Of a stretch of 64,000 bases of DNA, positions 8,188 through 17,527 are shown in pieces. The notes beneath the pieces are model-generated. The model searched no databases, was not told the origin of the DNA, and worked only from the letters and a program-made list of their open reading frames with translations. A program made the position numbers and the translations under genes. Source of the stretch: Cognatilysobacter terrigena (GTDB lineage: Bacteria; Pseudomonadota; Gammaproteobacteria; Xanthomonadales; Xanthomonadaceae); assembly GCF_004361065.1 (NCBI RefSeq), contig NZ_SELT01000004.1:62001-126000 (forward strand), given 5' to 3'. The number at the start of each line of letters is the position of its first letter. Position 1 is the stretch's first letter.

Positions 8188-9435
8188 ATGCTCTATCAGA
8201 TGCATGAACTCGGCCGGGCCTGGCTCGCGCCGATGACCTACTGGGCCGATGCGATGAGCAAGGCCTTCGGCGCGCCGGGCAGTTGGCTGTCGTCGATGCC
8301 GGGCGCGTCGCAGATGGCGGCGGGCTCCGAGCTGTTCTACCGCCTCGGCAAGGATTACGAGAAGCCGCGCTTCGACATCCGCGATGTCGAGGTCGATGGC
8401 CGCAGCTATGCGGTGATCGAACGCGAGGCGCTGCACAAGCCGTTCTGCCGACTGCTGCATTTCAAGCGCTATGCCGACGACGCTGTGAGCGTCGAAGCCT
8501 TGCAGGGTGCGCCGACGGTGCTCGTCGTCGCCCCGCTCTCCGGTCACCACGCCACGCTGCTGCGCGACACCGTGCGCACGCTGCTGCGCGACCACGACGT
8601 CTACATCACCGACTGGATCGACGCGCGCATGGTGCCCGCCGCGGACGGCCCGTTCCACCTCGACGATTACGTGCTCTACGTCGAGGAGTTCATCCGTCAC
8701 ATCGGCACGCAGAACCTGCACGTGATCAGCGTCTGCCAGCCGACGGTGCCGGTGCTCGCGGCGGTGTCGTTGATGGCCGCGCGCGGCGAGCCGACGCCGA
8801 AGTCGCTGGTGATGATGGGCGGCCCGATTGATACACGCGAGAACCCGACGCAGGTGAACGATCTCGCCACGCACAAGCCGATGTGGTGGTTCGAGACGCA
8901 GCTGATCCATCCGGTGCCGGTGCCGTATCCGGGCGCGGGCCGCCGCGTGTATCCGGGCTTCCTGCAGCACATGGGCTTCGTCGCGATGAATCCGGAGCGG
9001 CATTTCCAGTCGCACTGGGACTTCTACGAGAACCTGCTGAAGGGCGATCTCGACGACGCCGAATCGCATCGTCGTTTCTACGACGAGTACAACGCCGTGC
9101 TCGACATGCCGGCCGAGTACTACCTCGACACGGTGCGCATCGTGTTCAAGGAACACCTGCTGCCGAAGGGCGAATGGGAAGTGCGCGGCCAGCGCGTCGA
9201 TCCGTCGAAGATCCATGACACCGCGCTACTCACCATCGAGGGCGAGCTCGACGATATCTCCGGCCGCGGCCAGACGCGCGCGGCGCAGAAGCTGTGCAGC
9301 GGTATTCCCGAGGCGGACCGCCAGCACCTCGTCGTCGAAGGCGCGGGCCATTACGGCATCTTCAGCGGGCGCCGCTGGCGCACGCAGGTGTATCCGAAGG
9401 TGCGCGATTTCTTCGCGACGTATTCGTCGAAGTGA
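8188..9435 (+). CDS. phaZ: Intracellular polyhydroxyalkanoate depolymerase (PhaZ family, Cys nucleophile)
   Basis: Mobilises stored PHB. 415 aa, alpha/beta hydrolase with the PHB_depo_C type C terminus. The nucleophile motif is ISVCQPTVPVL with Cys183, as in the intracellular Cupriavidus enzyme, which uses Cys instead of Ser. The acid is in GELDDISG and the histidine in GAGHYGIFSG near the C terminus. The C-terminal region MGFVAMNPERHFQSHWDFY is typical. No signal peptide, consistent with a cytoplasmic granule enzyme. ATG 8188 follows a strong GGGGGG stretch at 8175-8181. No PHA synthase or phasin gene is present in the window. Confidence 0.93.
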   Translation: MLYQMHELGRAWLAPMTYWADAMSKAFGAPGSWLSSMPGASQMAAGSELFYRLGKDYEKPRFDIRDVEVDGRSYAVIEREALHKPFCRLLHFKRYADDAVSVEALQGAPTVLVVAPLSGHHATLLRDTVRTLLRDHDVYITDWIDARMVPAADGPFHLDDYVLYVEEFIRHIGTQNLHVISVCQPTVPVLAAVSLMAARGEPTPKSLVMMGGPIDTRENPTQVNDLATHKPMWWFETQLIHPVPVPYPGAGRRVYPGFLQHMGFVAMNPERHFQSHWDFYENLLKGDLDDAESHRRFYDEYNAVLDMPAEYYLDTVRIVFKEHLLPKGEWEVRGQRVDPSKIHDTALLTIEGELDDISGRGQTRAAQKLCSGIPEADRQHLVVEGAGHYGIFSGRRWRTQVYPKVRDFFATYSSK

Positions 9436-9451
9436 TTTGATCGACGCAACG

Positions 9452-9483
9452 AAAAACGGGCGCCTTGAAGGCGCCCGTTTCGT
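9452..9483. terminator. Intrinsic terminator, phaZ / HAAS-sensor gene
   Basis: 12-bp stem AAACGGGCGCCT/AGGCGCCCGTTT around TGA (9454-9480), A-run before and CGTTTG after. Shared by two convergent genes. Confidence 0.85.
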
Positions 9484-9501
9484 TTGCGGAGTTCAGATGC
9501 G

Positions 9502-10428
9502 TCAGGCCGGCGACGACTTCACCAGCATCGTCTTCGCGATCTGGCCGTGCAGCTTGCCGACGCCGCGGGCGAGGTGCAGGGTCGCGAACAGCAGCACGAT
9601 GCCACCGACGAACACGAACGGCAGGCCCCAGTAGTTCACGCCGCTGATCGTGAATTCGTCGAACGGCGCCCAGCCGGCCCATGCGAACAGCGCGAGTACC
9701 GGCGCAGCGATGAAGCCCGCGGCGATCGACAGCAGCGTCACCGCGACCGTGAAGTAGATGATGCCCAACGGCAGCATCAGCAGCATGTAGAGCATCGAGC
9801 CCCACGTGCGCGGGTCGACGAACAGCTCGCGGATGCGTTCGAGCAGCGTGCCGTCCTTCGCGACGTAGGTCGGACGACGCGGCATGCGCTCACCGAGCAT
9901 CACTTCGACCAGTCGCCCTTCGACCAGGGAGAGCACGCGCACCGAACCGAAGAACAGGATCACGAACGGGATGCCGATGATCAGCACGGCGAGACCAGCA
10001 CTCATCGAAAGCCCCGTCACCACCCACGTGAAGTAGAAGATGCCGGTCGCGAGCGAGAGCAGCATGTAGAACAGCGCGGCGTACGTGCGCGGCTCGGCGG
10101 CGACGCCGAAGAAGCGCGCGAGCGCCGAGCGGGCGGCGGGCCGCTTGGGCGGCTGCAGCGCGGTTTGCACGCGCGCCTCGGTGTCGCGGTAGATGTCGGC
10201 GACCTCGTTCGGTGCGCCGTAGCTACCGGCGACTTCCGCGATGACCTCGGCTTCGGAACGCCCGGGGTTCGCGGCCATCTCCGAGCGCAGGTAATCCTCG
10301 GCGTCGTAGAGCGCGTCCTGGATGAGCGCGGGGTCCGCGCCGGCGAGGGCGACGCGCAGGCGTTCGAGATAGTCGGCAATCGTGGCCGGCGGGCGCGGCA
10401 GGTCGGTGAAGGACGTGGCGGCGTTCAT
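9502..10428 (-). CDS. HAAS-domain plus membrane sensor-like protein
   Basis: 308 aa. The N-terminal about 90 residues ([45 protein letters not shown]) form a HAAS/DUF1700-type helical domain, the usual partner encoded beside PadR regulators. Two membrane blocks follow, each opening with a similar phrase ([20 protein letters not shown] and [20 protein letters not shown]), an internal duplication of the putative-sensor type. ATG overlaps the padR stop in ATGA (10425-10428), so it is translationally coupled. No kinase domain. Role is inferred as envelope-stress or lipid-linked sensing, not shown. Confidence 0.8.
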   Translation of the reverse strand: MNAATSFTDLPRPPATIADYLERLRVALAGADPALIQDALYDAEDYLRSEMAANPGRSEAEVIAEVAGSYGAPNEVADIYRDTEARVQTALQPPKRPAARSALARFFGVAAEPRTYAALFYMLLSLATGIFYFTWVVTGLSMSAGLAVLIIGIPFVILFFGSVRVLSLVEGRLVEVMLGERMPRRPTYVAKDGTLLERIRELFVDPRTWGSMLYMLLMLPLGIIYFTVAVTLLSIAAGFIAAPVLALFAWAGWAPFDEFTISGVNYWGLPFVFVGGIVLLFATLHLARGVGKLHGQIAKTMLVKSSPA

Positions 10429-10850
10429 GCGAGGTCTCCCCGGGAGACGGACGAGTCGGTGGATGGATGGGCGGCCAGCGGGCCGAGCACGGCGTCGACG
10501 GAGTCGCGCGTGGCGCGCCAGGCGTCGGCCCAGCGTGCGAGCACGACGCGGCCGGCGTCGTTGATGCGGTAGTAGCGGCGCGGCGGGCCGGAGACGGAGG
10601 GCTCGACGAAGCTCTCGAGCAGGCCGTTGCCTTCGAGGCCGCGCAGCACGGGGTACAGCGCGCTCTGCTTGCCGCTGAGCACGCCTTCCAGCTGCTCCAG
10701 CCGCTTGGCGATCTGGTAGCCGTACATGGGCTCGGTGGCGTCGCCGAGCACGGCCAGCAGCGCCAGCGAGACGGTGCCCGCGCTCAGCTCCTTCTGGAAC
10801 TTGCGCAGCTGCAGGTCGAGATCGGGTTCGTGTTCGGGTTGGGCGGACAT
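10425..10850 (-). CDS. PadR family transcriptional regulator
   Basis: 141-aa winged-helix regulator. Core: [23 protein letters not shown], then [16 protein letters not shown] and [10 protein letters not shown], the standard PadR helix-turn-helix and wing. It starts at ATG 10848-10850 ([11 protein letters not shown]) and has a short C-terminal helix, placing it in the small PadR-s2 class. It overlaps the HAAS-sensor gene by 4 bp, a very common PadR/HAAS arrangement in which PadR represses its own operon. The upstream inverted repeats at 10873-10904 are candidate operators. Confidence 0.9.
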   Translation of the reverse strand: MSAQPEHEPDLDLQLRKFQKELSAGTVSLALLAVLGDATEPMYGYQIAKRLEQLEGVLSGKQSALYPVLRGLEGNGLLESFVEPSVSGPPRRYYRINDAGRVVLARWADAWRATRDSVDAVLGPLAAHPSTDSSVSRGDLA

Positions 10851-10872
10851 GGCGAAGGCTCGTCCTAGGGTC

Positions 10873-10904
10873 GAGTTCACTCTAGTGCGAACTCCGCTAT
10901 AGCG
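10873..10904. promoter_or_regulatory. Two adjacent inverted repeats upstream of padR
   Basis: GAGTTC at 10873-10878 and GAACTC at 10889-10894 form one inverted repeat. The perfect palindrome CGCTATAGCG lies at 10895-10904 directly beside it. They lie 22-54 bp upstream of the PadR start, where an autoregulatory operator would be expected. The sequence does not match the classical ATGT/ACAT PadR half sites, so assignment is by position only. Confidence 0.4.
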
Positions 10905-11157
10905 AGCCTGCCATACGTCATGGGGACCGACGTCATGGCTGGATTGACCCGTGGGTGGGGCCCGGACCCCGTAAGGACGCCGGGGTGCAGCGCCCGGGCG
11001 CGACCAGCGAGCAGCAGGGCCGGCAGCAAAGTCGCTGTGGTTTTGGCCACCACGGCGGACGCGGCGCTCGCGCGTCGCGAAAGAGCCGATCGCACCGCGG
11101 CGTGCAGCCCGAGCAGCCGCTGCGCCAGAATCGGCGGACCACCTTGGGGAATCCGCC
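10905..11157. other. Intergenic region between divergent padR and cyclophilin genes
   Basis: About 250 bp beyond the inverted repeats. I see no convincing open frame or hairpin; it presumably carries the promoter of the cyclophilin gene at 11158. Confidence 0.4.
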
Positions 11158-12105
11158 ATGCCGACGCTGCGCCCGCTCGCCGTTCCGCTGTCCTGTGCCC
11201 TCGCCTGCCTCGCGTTCGGCGCGCACGCCGCCACGCCGAAGGCGCCCGCCACGCCGGCGAAGGTGATGTCCATGCAGGAGATCATCGACGCCTCCAAGCC
11301 GTCCGACTGGCGCGCGCTCGATCCGGCGAACACGCTGTACATGGATCTCGCGAACGGCCATCGCGTCGTCATCGAACTCGCGCCGCACTTCTCGCCCAAG
11401 CACGTCGCGAACGCGCGCACGTTCGCGAAGGAGGGCTACTGGAACGGCCTGGCGATCGTGCGTTCGCAGGACAACTTCGTCGTGCAGTGGGGCGACCCGG
11501 ACAGCGACGACCAGGCCAAGCGCAAGCCGCTCGGCGGCGCGATCAAGAAGCTGCCTGCGGAGTTCACCAGCCGCGATGCATCGCTGACGAAAACGTGGAC
11601 GCGCCTGCCCGACGTCGACGGCTGGGCGCCGCAGGTCGGTTTCGCCGATGGCTTCCCGGCCGGCCACGATCCCAAGGCCGGCACGTACTGGATGGCGCAT
11701 TGCTACGGCGCCGTCGGCGCGGGCCGCAACGAAGCGGCCGATTCGAGCGACGCGACGGAGCTCTACGTCGTGACGGGCCAGTCGCCCCGCCAGCTCGATC
11801 GCAACATGTCGATGATCGGCCGCGTCGTGCAGGGCATGGAGTGGCTGTCGACGATTCCGCGCGGCCCGGGTGCGATGGGGTTCTTCGAAAAGCCCGAGCA
11901 GCGTGTCGGCATCGCGTCGATCAAGCTGGCGTCGGACGTGCCGGCCGCCGAGCGCACGAACCTCGAACTGATGCGCACCGAGTCCGCGGTGTTCAAGCAG
12001 CTCGTCGAATCGCGCCGCAATCGTCGCGACGCGTTCTACAAGGTGCAGGCGCACCACATCGACCTGTGCAACGTGCCGCTTCCGGTGCGCGAAGCGAAGT
12101 CCTGA
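11158..12105 (+). CDS. Cyclophilin-type peptidyl-prolyl isomerase, periplasmic
   Basis: 315 aa with a signal peptide ending GAHA-AT. The cyclophilin-like domain begins [31 protein letters not shown] and continues with [21 protein letters not shown], in place of the usual [28 protein letters not shown] and [16 protein letters not shown] carry the barrel, followed by an about 60-residue C-terminal extension. The catalytic Arg-Phe/Gln positions are altered relative to PpiA ([12 protein letters not shown]), so activity may be reduced or the substrate range different. Probably folds exported proteins. Confidence 0.85.
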   Translation: MPTLRPLAVPLSCALACLAFGAHAATPKAPATPAKVMSMQEIIDASKPSDWRALDPANTLYMDLANGHRVVIELAPHFSPKHVANARTFAKEGYWNGLAIVRSQDNFVVQWGDPDSDDQAKRKPLGGAIKKLPAEFTSRDASLTKTWTRLPDVDGWAPQVGFADGFPAGHDPKAGTYWMAHCYGAVGAGRNEAADSSDATELYVVTGQSPRQLDRNMSMIGRVVQGMEWLSTIPRGPGAMGFFEKPEQRVGIASIKLASDVPAAERTNLELMRTESAVFKQLVESRRNRRDAFYKVQAHHIDLCNVPLPVREAKS

Positions 12106-12108
12106 CGG

Positions 12109-13284
12109 TCAGCGCGTGATCATCGGCGGCGCGACGACCGCGCGCGCCGCCGGTTGCGTCGGACGCCCGTTCGCGACCTTGAGCGCGGCCTCTGTCGCGG
12201 CGACGGCATCGTCCTTACCGGACGCCGTGTTGGTGGCGGGCTTTGCCGCTGCATTCGACACGGCCGGAATCGGCACGATGTCCGGCGTGACGTTCGACAA
12301 CGCGATCGCCTTGCGCGCGACCAGCGGACCGGCGTCCATCGACTTCGGCACCGGCGGCGGATCGTTCGGCTTGCCGTCGCCCGCGAGGCGCGGTTCATCG
12401 CTTTCGGCAGCGATGCGCTCGGCTTCCTGGCTCAGCACGACCAGCGAGATGCGGCGATTCTTCGGATCGGCCGGATCGTTGCGATTGAACGGCACCGACG
12501 ACGACAGGCCGACGACGCGCGCGAGCTTTTCCTCGCGCATGCCGCCTTCGATCAGCGCACGGCGCGCCGCATTCGCACGATCGGCCGACAGTTCCCAGTT
12601 GCTGTAACCGATCTTCGCTGCATAGCGGAACGTATCGGTGTGGCCGCTGATCGCGACGCGGTTCGGCACCTGGTCGACGTACCGCGCGAGTTCCACCAGC
12701 AACGACTTGGTGTACGGCTTCAGGTCCGGCGAACCCGAATCGAACATCGGCCGGTTCTGCGCGTCGATGATCTGGATGCGCAGGCCTTCCGGCGTGATGT
12801 CGATGAGCAGCTGGTCCTTGAACGGTTTGAGCGCCTGGCTCTGGCCGATCGCCTTCTGCAGATCCTGCTTGAGGATCTCGAGCTTCTTCTTGTCGGCCTG
12901 TTCGAGCGCCTTGCGCGCGGCTTCGGCGTCGGCGTTTTTGCCGTTGCCGAGGCCCGGAATCTTGGCCGCGCCCGCGCCCGGCGGATTGCGCACCTGCTGG
13001 AACATCTTGATCGGCGTATCGCCCGCACCGCCGGGACCCATCTTGCCCTGCACCATCGTGCTGGTGCGGCCGCGCACCGCGCTCGGGTTCTTGAAGTAGT
13101 CGGCGATGCCGCCGAGCTGCTCCTGCGGCATCTGCGCGACGAGCCACATCACCATGAAGAACGCCATCATCGCGGTGACGAAGTCGGCGTACGCGACTTT
13201 CCACGACCCGCCGTGATGCCCGCCGCCGCCCTTCTTGCGGCGTTTGATCAGGATGATCGGCGGCTGTTGCTGCTGCGCGGCCAT
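12109..13284 (-). CDS. motB: Flagellar motor stator protein MotB
   Basis: Peptidoglycan-anchored stator subunit, 391 aa. One N-terminal membrane helix, YADFVTAMMAFFMVMWLVA, carries the proton-accepting Asp. A plug/linker follows, then an OmpA-like domain with ISGHTDTFRY and NWELSADRANAARRAL. The last 90 residues are Pro/Ala-rich. ATG 13282-13284 lies 3 bp after the motA stop. The sequence is clearly MotB, not ExbD or TolR, because of the large OmpA domain. Confidence 0.96.
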   Translation of the reverse strand: MAAQQQQPPIILIKRRKKGGGGHHGGSWKVAYADFVTAMMAFFMVMWLVAQMPQEQLGGIADYFKNPSAVRGRTSTMVQGKMGPGGAGDTPIKMFQQVRNPPGAGAAKIPGLGNGKNADAEAARKALEQADKKKLEILKQDLQKAIGQSQALKPFKDQLLIDITPEGLRIQIIDAQNRPMFDSGSPDLKPYTKSLLVELARYVDQVPNRVAISGHTDTFRYAAKIGYSNWELSADRANAARRALIEGGMREEKLARVVGLSSSVPFNRNDPADPKNRRISLVVLSQEAERIAAESDEPRLAGDGKPNDPPPVPKSMDAGPLVARKAIALSNVTPDIVPIPAVSNAAAKPATNTASGKDDAVAATEAALKVANGRPTQPAARAVVAPPMITR

Positions 13285-13287
13285 GGA

Positions 13288-14148
13288 TCAGCCCTTGGCC
13301 GCCTTGAGATCCGCTTCCAGGTCCTGGAACGACGGACGCACGTCGGAGAACAGCAGCTTGCGTGCGAACTCGATGGCGACGCTCGGCGCGTAGCCGCGCA
13401 GCGACGCGATCAGCGCCATCTTGACCACTTCGAACGCCTTGCCGTCCTCGTGCGCGCGGTTCTCCATCGCACTCGCGATCGGGCCGACGAAGCCATACGA
13501 CACGAGGATGCCGAGGAACGTGCCGACCAGCGCCGACGCGACCTTCTCGCCGATCTCGGCGGGCGCCGCGCTGCCGACGATCGACATCGTGTTGATGATG
13601 CCGAGCACCGCGGCCACGATGCCGAAGCCCGGCAACGCGTCGCCGACCTTCTGCACCGAATGCGCGGGTTCCAGCGCTTCGTGGTGATGTGTTTCCAGCT
13701 CGTACTCGAGCAGCGACTCCAGCTCGTGCGGCGCCATGTTGCCGCCGACGATCAGGCGCAGGCAGTCGGTGATGAAGTCGAGCATGTGATGGTCCGCGAG
13801 GACCTTCGGATACTTCTGGAAGATCGAGCTGTCGTTCGGCTGCTCGATGTGCGCTTCGATGGCCATCATGCCTTCGCGACGCATCTTCACCAGCAGCTCG
13901 TAGATGAGCTTCAGGAGATCGACGTAGTCCTCGCGCTTGTACTTCGGGCCCTTCAGCACGCCCTTCACGCCGGCGAGCGAGGCCTTGATCGTCTTGATCG
14001 GCGTGGCGACCACCCACGAGCCGAGCGCCGAACCGCAGATCACCACGATCTCGTTGACGTGCCACAACGCCAGCAGCTTGCCGCCGACCATCATGAAGCC
14101 GCCAAGCACGCTCGCGATGACGACAAACGCGCCGATGATCAGGTACAT
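13288..14148 (-). CDS. motA: Flagellar motor stator protein MotA
   Basis: 286-aa stator subunit with four membrane helices. The two conserved proline segments needed for torque are seen: ALPGFGIVAAVLGIINTM and VGTFLGILVSYGFVGP. The cytoplasmic loop (PKYKREDYVDLLKLIYELLVKMRREG) carries the charged residues that contact the rotor. ATG 14146-14148, MYLIIGAFVV, has GGAG about 9 nt upstream and is the family N terminus; longer in-frame extensions are not membrane-like. First gene of a motA-motB operon transcribed leftwards; no other flagellar gene lies nearby. Confidence 0.96.
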   Translation of the reverse strand: MYLIIGAFVVIASVLGGFMMVGGKLLALWHVNEIVVICGSALGSWVVATPIKTIKASLAGVKGVLKGPKYKREDYVDLLKLIYELLVKMRREGMMAIEAHIEQPNDSSIFQKYPKVLADHHMLDFITDCLRLIVGGNMAPHELESLLEYELETHHHEALEPAHSVQKVGDALPGFGIVAAVLGIINTMSIVGSAAPAEIGEKVASALVGTFLGILVSYGFVGPIASAMENRAHEDGKAFEVVKMALIASLRGYAPSVAIEFARKLLFSDVRPSFQDLEADLKAAKG

Positions 14149-14310
14149 CCGTGTGCTCCAGCGCTGCGGGGGACTCGACACGGAAGCTATCGGCGACCGG
14201 GGCCGCTTCTTGAGGTCGGGCCTGTTCAGCGACCTACGGCCGCTCGCTGTTGGCGCACCGGTCACACCGGCGCGACCAGCATCGGAAGCTGGACCCGCAG
14301 GAGCCCGACC

Positions 14311-14880
14311 ATGAATCCGAATACCCCTCACGGCCCCAATCGCGATGCCGGCGCGCGCCTCTACGAGAACTTGCCGTCCCTGACCGACCACGGCTGGGCC
14401 GGAACCGGCCGCGCGGACGACTCGTTCGGCCCGCCCGAGATCGGCGGCCCCCAGGAACCGCGCTACGACCTCCGCCAGGAAGAGGACCGCGCGATCAAGC
14501 GCTCGACGCATCGCGCCATGCATGCGCGCCGCGGCACGAAGAACGCGACGCGTTCGGACCTGCTCATCGCCGAGGAACTCAACGAGCGGCTGCGCGACGA
14601 CGAACTCGTCGATGCGTCGGAGATCCTCGTCACCGTCGACGAAGGCCGCGTCGTGCTCGCCGGCGACGTGCCGACGCGCTGGATGAAGCATCGCGCCGAG
14701 GACATCGCCGATGCGATCCGCGGCGTCGTCCATGTCGAGAACCGCATCCACGTCGACAACGGCATCGCCTCGTTCGGCCCCGGCGGCGCGGTGCGCAGCG
14801 GGCTCAACCAGCCCGGCAGCGGCTTCTCCAGCTCGCCGCCGAACGAGGACTGGCAGCCGCGCGATTCGCGCGTCGACTGA
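14311..14880 (+). CDS. BON-domain protein
   Basis: 189 aa, no signal peptide or membrane segment. The C-terminal half (about 78-150) is a BON domain: DLLIAEELNERLRDDELVDA, ILVTVDEGRVVLAGDVP, RAEDIADAIRGVVHVENRI. The N-terminal 75 residues are polar and low-complexity (NPNTPHGPNRDAG, GPPEIGGPQEPRYD), and the C-terminal tail is Gly/Ser/Pro-rich. ATG 14311 has GGAG at 14300-14303. BON domains bind membranes or phospholipids, but the absence of an export signal makes the role uncertain. Divergent from motA. Confidence 0.8.
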   Translation: MNPNTPHGPNRDAGARLYENLPSLTDHGWAGTGRADDSFGPPEIGGPQEPRYDLRQEEDRAIKRSTHRAMHARRGTKNATRSDLLIAEELNERLRDDELVDASEILVTVDEGRVVLAGDVPTRWMKHRAEDIADAIRGVVHVENRIHVDNGIASFGPGGAVRSGLNQPGSGFSSSPPNEDWQPRDSRVD

Positions 14881-14899
14881 ACCCATTGCCCTCGAAAAC

Positions 14900-14928
14900 G
14901 AAAACGCCCGCATCTCGCGGGCGTTTTC
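14900..14928. terminator. Intrinsic terminator, BON gene / TonB receptor
   Basis: 12-bp stem GAAAACGCCCGC/GCGGGCGTTTTC with loop ATCTC. Works for both convergent genes. Confidence 0.85.
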
Positions 14929-14950
14929 GCATCACAGGTCGCAGTGCCGA

Positions 14951-17368
14951 TCAGAAGCCGTACCAGAACCTTGCGAAGTACGCGCGGCCGTTCAGGCCGA
15001 ACTGCACGCTCTCGTAGATGTGACCGTTGTCGGTCTCGTTCGGATCCTGCCGCGTCGGGAAGACGTCGAACAGATTGGTGACGCCCACCGTGAACTTCGC
15101 CTTTGGCGTGAACGCGTAGGTGCCGCTAATGTCGGCGGAGGTCTTCGCGTCGTAGTGCTGGTTCGGAACGCCCGCGGCGGTGCCGGAGAACGTACCGAGT
15201 TCCTGCGGACCGAAGTGGATGATCTTCAGGTTCGCGTTCCACTGCGCGCGCGTCCAGTCGAAGCCGAGCACGGCCTTGCGATCCGGCGCGCCGTTCTCGA
15301 CGAACAGGCGATCGCGCTCCGGCAGCAGCGCATCCTCGCGGCCGGCAAGCGACGCCGGCGCGTTCACCTTCGTCACTTCGGTGCGTCCGAAGTTGGCGGC
15401 GAGGAATGTGTCGAGCGCACCGCCCCACAGCGTCGAATGGTTCGACAGCGTGAGGTCGAGGCCCGTCGTGCGCGTGTTCACCGCGTTGACGAAGAATCGC
15501 GCGCTGCCGATGTCGCGCGCGGCCAGGATCGCGCCGATGTTCGGGTCGTCCGTGCCGAATTCGCCGGTGAGGATGACGCGGTCGTCGATGTCGATGCGGT
15601 AGGCGTCGGCCGTGAACGACAGCGCACGCGACGGCGTCCAGGTGAAGCCGAGCGTCGCGCTCTTCGACGTCTCTTCCTTCAGCGACGGAATGCCCGCCGC
15701 CTGCGCCAGCGCGCTGTCGTTCGCGGCGATCACGATGTCGACCGGCTGGCCGCTGATGAAGTCGGTGATCGTCGACGAGAAGTACTTCTGCTGCAGCGAC
15801 GGCGCACGGAAGCCGCTGCTGTACGAGCCGCGCAGCAGGAAGGTGTCGGTGACCTTGAACGCGCTCGCGATCTTGCCGTTGAGCGTCGAGCCGAAGTCGC
15901 TGTAGTCCTCCCAGCGCGCGGCGAGGTCGGTGGTCCAGCGCGAGGTCAGGTCGAGTTCCACGTCGACGTACAGCGCATCGCTCTTGCGGCTGCGATTCGT
16001 CACGTCGCCCGGCTGGAAGCCCGGGAAGCCCTGGCTGCCCGCGTTGCCGCCGGTGCCCGCGCCGTCCGCGTCGATGTACGAGTTCGGCTCGCCCGCGCGG
16101 ATGCGGTAGCGCTCCTCGCGATGCTCGGCGCCGAACGCCACGTTCATGCCCTGCAGCACGCCGTCGTAGAAGCGCGAAAGGTCGAGGTTGGTGGTGTTCT
16201 GCTCGAACGAGAAGCCGCCGGCGTCGAAGCGGTCCTGGCTGACGGCCGGACGGCCTGCGAGCGCTTCGGCGTTCGCGATCGACGCATTGAGCGTGTGGTT
16301 GATGTCGTAGCGCAGCTCGTTGTAGCCGTGCGTCTGCGAGAGATCCCAATGCCACAGGCCGACGTCGCCACGCAGGCCGAGGATGCCGTAGCGGTCCTGC
16401 AGGTCGCCGTCGATGAAGGGCACGAAGCCGTCGGGATACATCGCCGCGGAGTTGCGCGACGGGATGTCGTCGCTGCCCACGCCACCGCGCGCGAACGCGG
16501 CCGACGACGCGGCGCGGCTCTGCATGCCGGCGGTGAAGTACAGCGTCGCGGCTTCGCCCAGCGGCTGGTCGCCGTTGAGGTAGAGCGTGCGGTTGATGAC
16601 CTGCGAGTCGCCGATGATGCGCAGCGGGTTCTCGGCCGTCGCGCGATTGGAGCGGCCGCGGTCCTGCCACTCACCGGTCACCGAAAGCGAGCCGCCGGTC
16701 GCGAGTTTCATGCCGCAGTACGCCGACGCCAGCCAGTTCTCGCCGTCGCCGCGCGAATACTGGCCCCAACCCAGCGCGCTCTCGCAGCCTTCGCGGCGCT
16801 TGAGCGCGATGTTCATGACGCCCGCGATCGCGTCCGAGCCGTACTGCGCCGCCGCGCCGTCGCGCAGCACTTCGATGCGGTCGATCGCCATCACCGGGAT
16901 GGCGTTGAGATCGGTGCCGGTGTTGCCGCGGTCGCGCGCGCCGTAGATGTTCACCAGCGACACCGTGTGGTGGCGCTTGCCGTTGACCAGCACCAACGTC
17001 TGGTCGGAGCCGAGTCCGCGCAGCGCGGCGCCGTCGACGAGGTCCGCGCCGTCCGCGCCGGTCTGCCGCGTCGAGATGAAGGACGGCACCGTGGCCTGCA
17101 GCGATTGCGCGAGGTCGAACTGTCCACCGGTCTCGGCCTGACGCTGCATCGGCAGCACGTCGACCGGCACCGGCGTGGTGGTCTCGGACGAACGCTGCAC
17201 GCGACGCGAGCCGATCACCGCGACGGTGTCGAGCTGTTTCGCGGTCGATGTATCAGTGGTCGACGTCGCGTCCTGCGCATGGGCGCGATACGGCGCGGCG
17301 AGCACGAGCACGGCCGCGATCGTCGAACACAGAACGGCGCGACGCGAAAGGTCGATTGGTCCCTGCAT
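14951..17368 (-). CDS. TonB-dependent outer-membrane receptor
   Basis: 805 aa. Signal peptide ends RAHA-QD. A TonB-box-like stretch, LDTVAVIGSRR, is followed by the plug (GAALRGLGSDQTLVLVNGKR, RIEVLRDGAAAQYGSDAIAG) and then a 22-strand barrel region. It ends FARFWYGF, with the aromatic C-terminal residue needed for barrel assembly. The plug resembles Xanthomonadales iron/saccharide receptors with the LVNGKRHH phrase. No extracytoplasmic sigma-factor-interacting N-terminal extension is present. No adjacent regulator or transporter gene indicates the substrate. Confidence 0.93.
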   Translation of the reverse strand: MQGPIDLSRRAVLCSTIAAVLVLAAPYRAHAQDATSTTDTSTAKQLDTVAVIGSRRVQRSSETTTPVPVDVLPMQRQAETGGQFDLAQSLQATVPSFISTRQTGADGADLVDGAALRGLGSDQTLVLVNGKRHHTVSLVNIYGARDRGNTGTDLNAIPVMAIDRIEVLRDGAAAQYGSDAIAGVMNIALKRREGCESALGWGQYSRGDGENWLASAYCGMKLATGGSLSVTGEWQDRGRSNRATAENPLRIIGDSQVINRTLYLNGDQPLGEAATLYFTAGMQSRAASSAAFARGGVGSDDIPSRNSAAMYPDGFVPFIDGDLQDRYGILGLRGDVGLWHWDLSQTHGYNELRYDINHTLNASIANAEALAGRPAVSQDRFDAGGFSFEQNTTNLDLSRFYDGVLQGMNVAFGAEHREERYRIRAGEPNSYIDADGAGTGGNAGSQGFPGFQPGDVTNRSRKSDALYVDVELDLTSRWTTDLAARWEDYSDFGSTLNGKIASAFKVTDTFLLRGSYSSGFRAPSLQQKYFSSTITDFISGQPVDIVIAANDSALAQAAGIPSLKEETSKSATLGFTWTPSRALSFTADAYRIDIDDRVILTGEFGTDDPNIGAILAARDIGSARFFVNAVNTRTTGLDLTLSNHSTLWGGALDTFLAANFGRTEVTKVNAPASLAGREDALLPERDRLFVENGAPDRKAVLGFDWTRAQWNANLKIIHFGPQELGTFSGTAAGVPNQHYDAKTSADISGTYAFTPKAKFTVGVTNLFDVFPTRQDPNETDNGHIYESVQFGLNGRAYFARFWYGF

Positions 17369-17527
17369 CTGGTTGTCCCCGAAGAAGTGATCCCCCGCAC
17401 GGAATCTAGCGGGACAAACGCCACGCGTCCACGCGATGAACCGCTCAGGGACCTTGCGAATCCATCACGCCGCCTTTGCCGCTGGCGTCCTAGCTTCGAA
17501 ATCGCCCCACCACAGGAAGTCCCCACC

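Noticed and set aside
12109-14148. MotA/MotB as ExbB/ExbD or TolQ/TolR
   Set aside because: MotB has a full OmpA-like domain and MotA has four helices with the two motor prolines, which fits flagellar-type stators.
12154-14880. Very long rightward open frame opposite motB and motA
   Set aside because: It is the mirror frame of GC-rich genes; motA and motB on the other strand carry all family motifs. Only its last 190 codons (from 14311) are a real gene.
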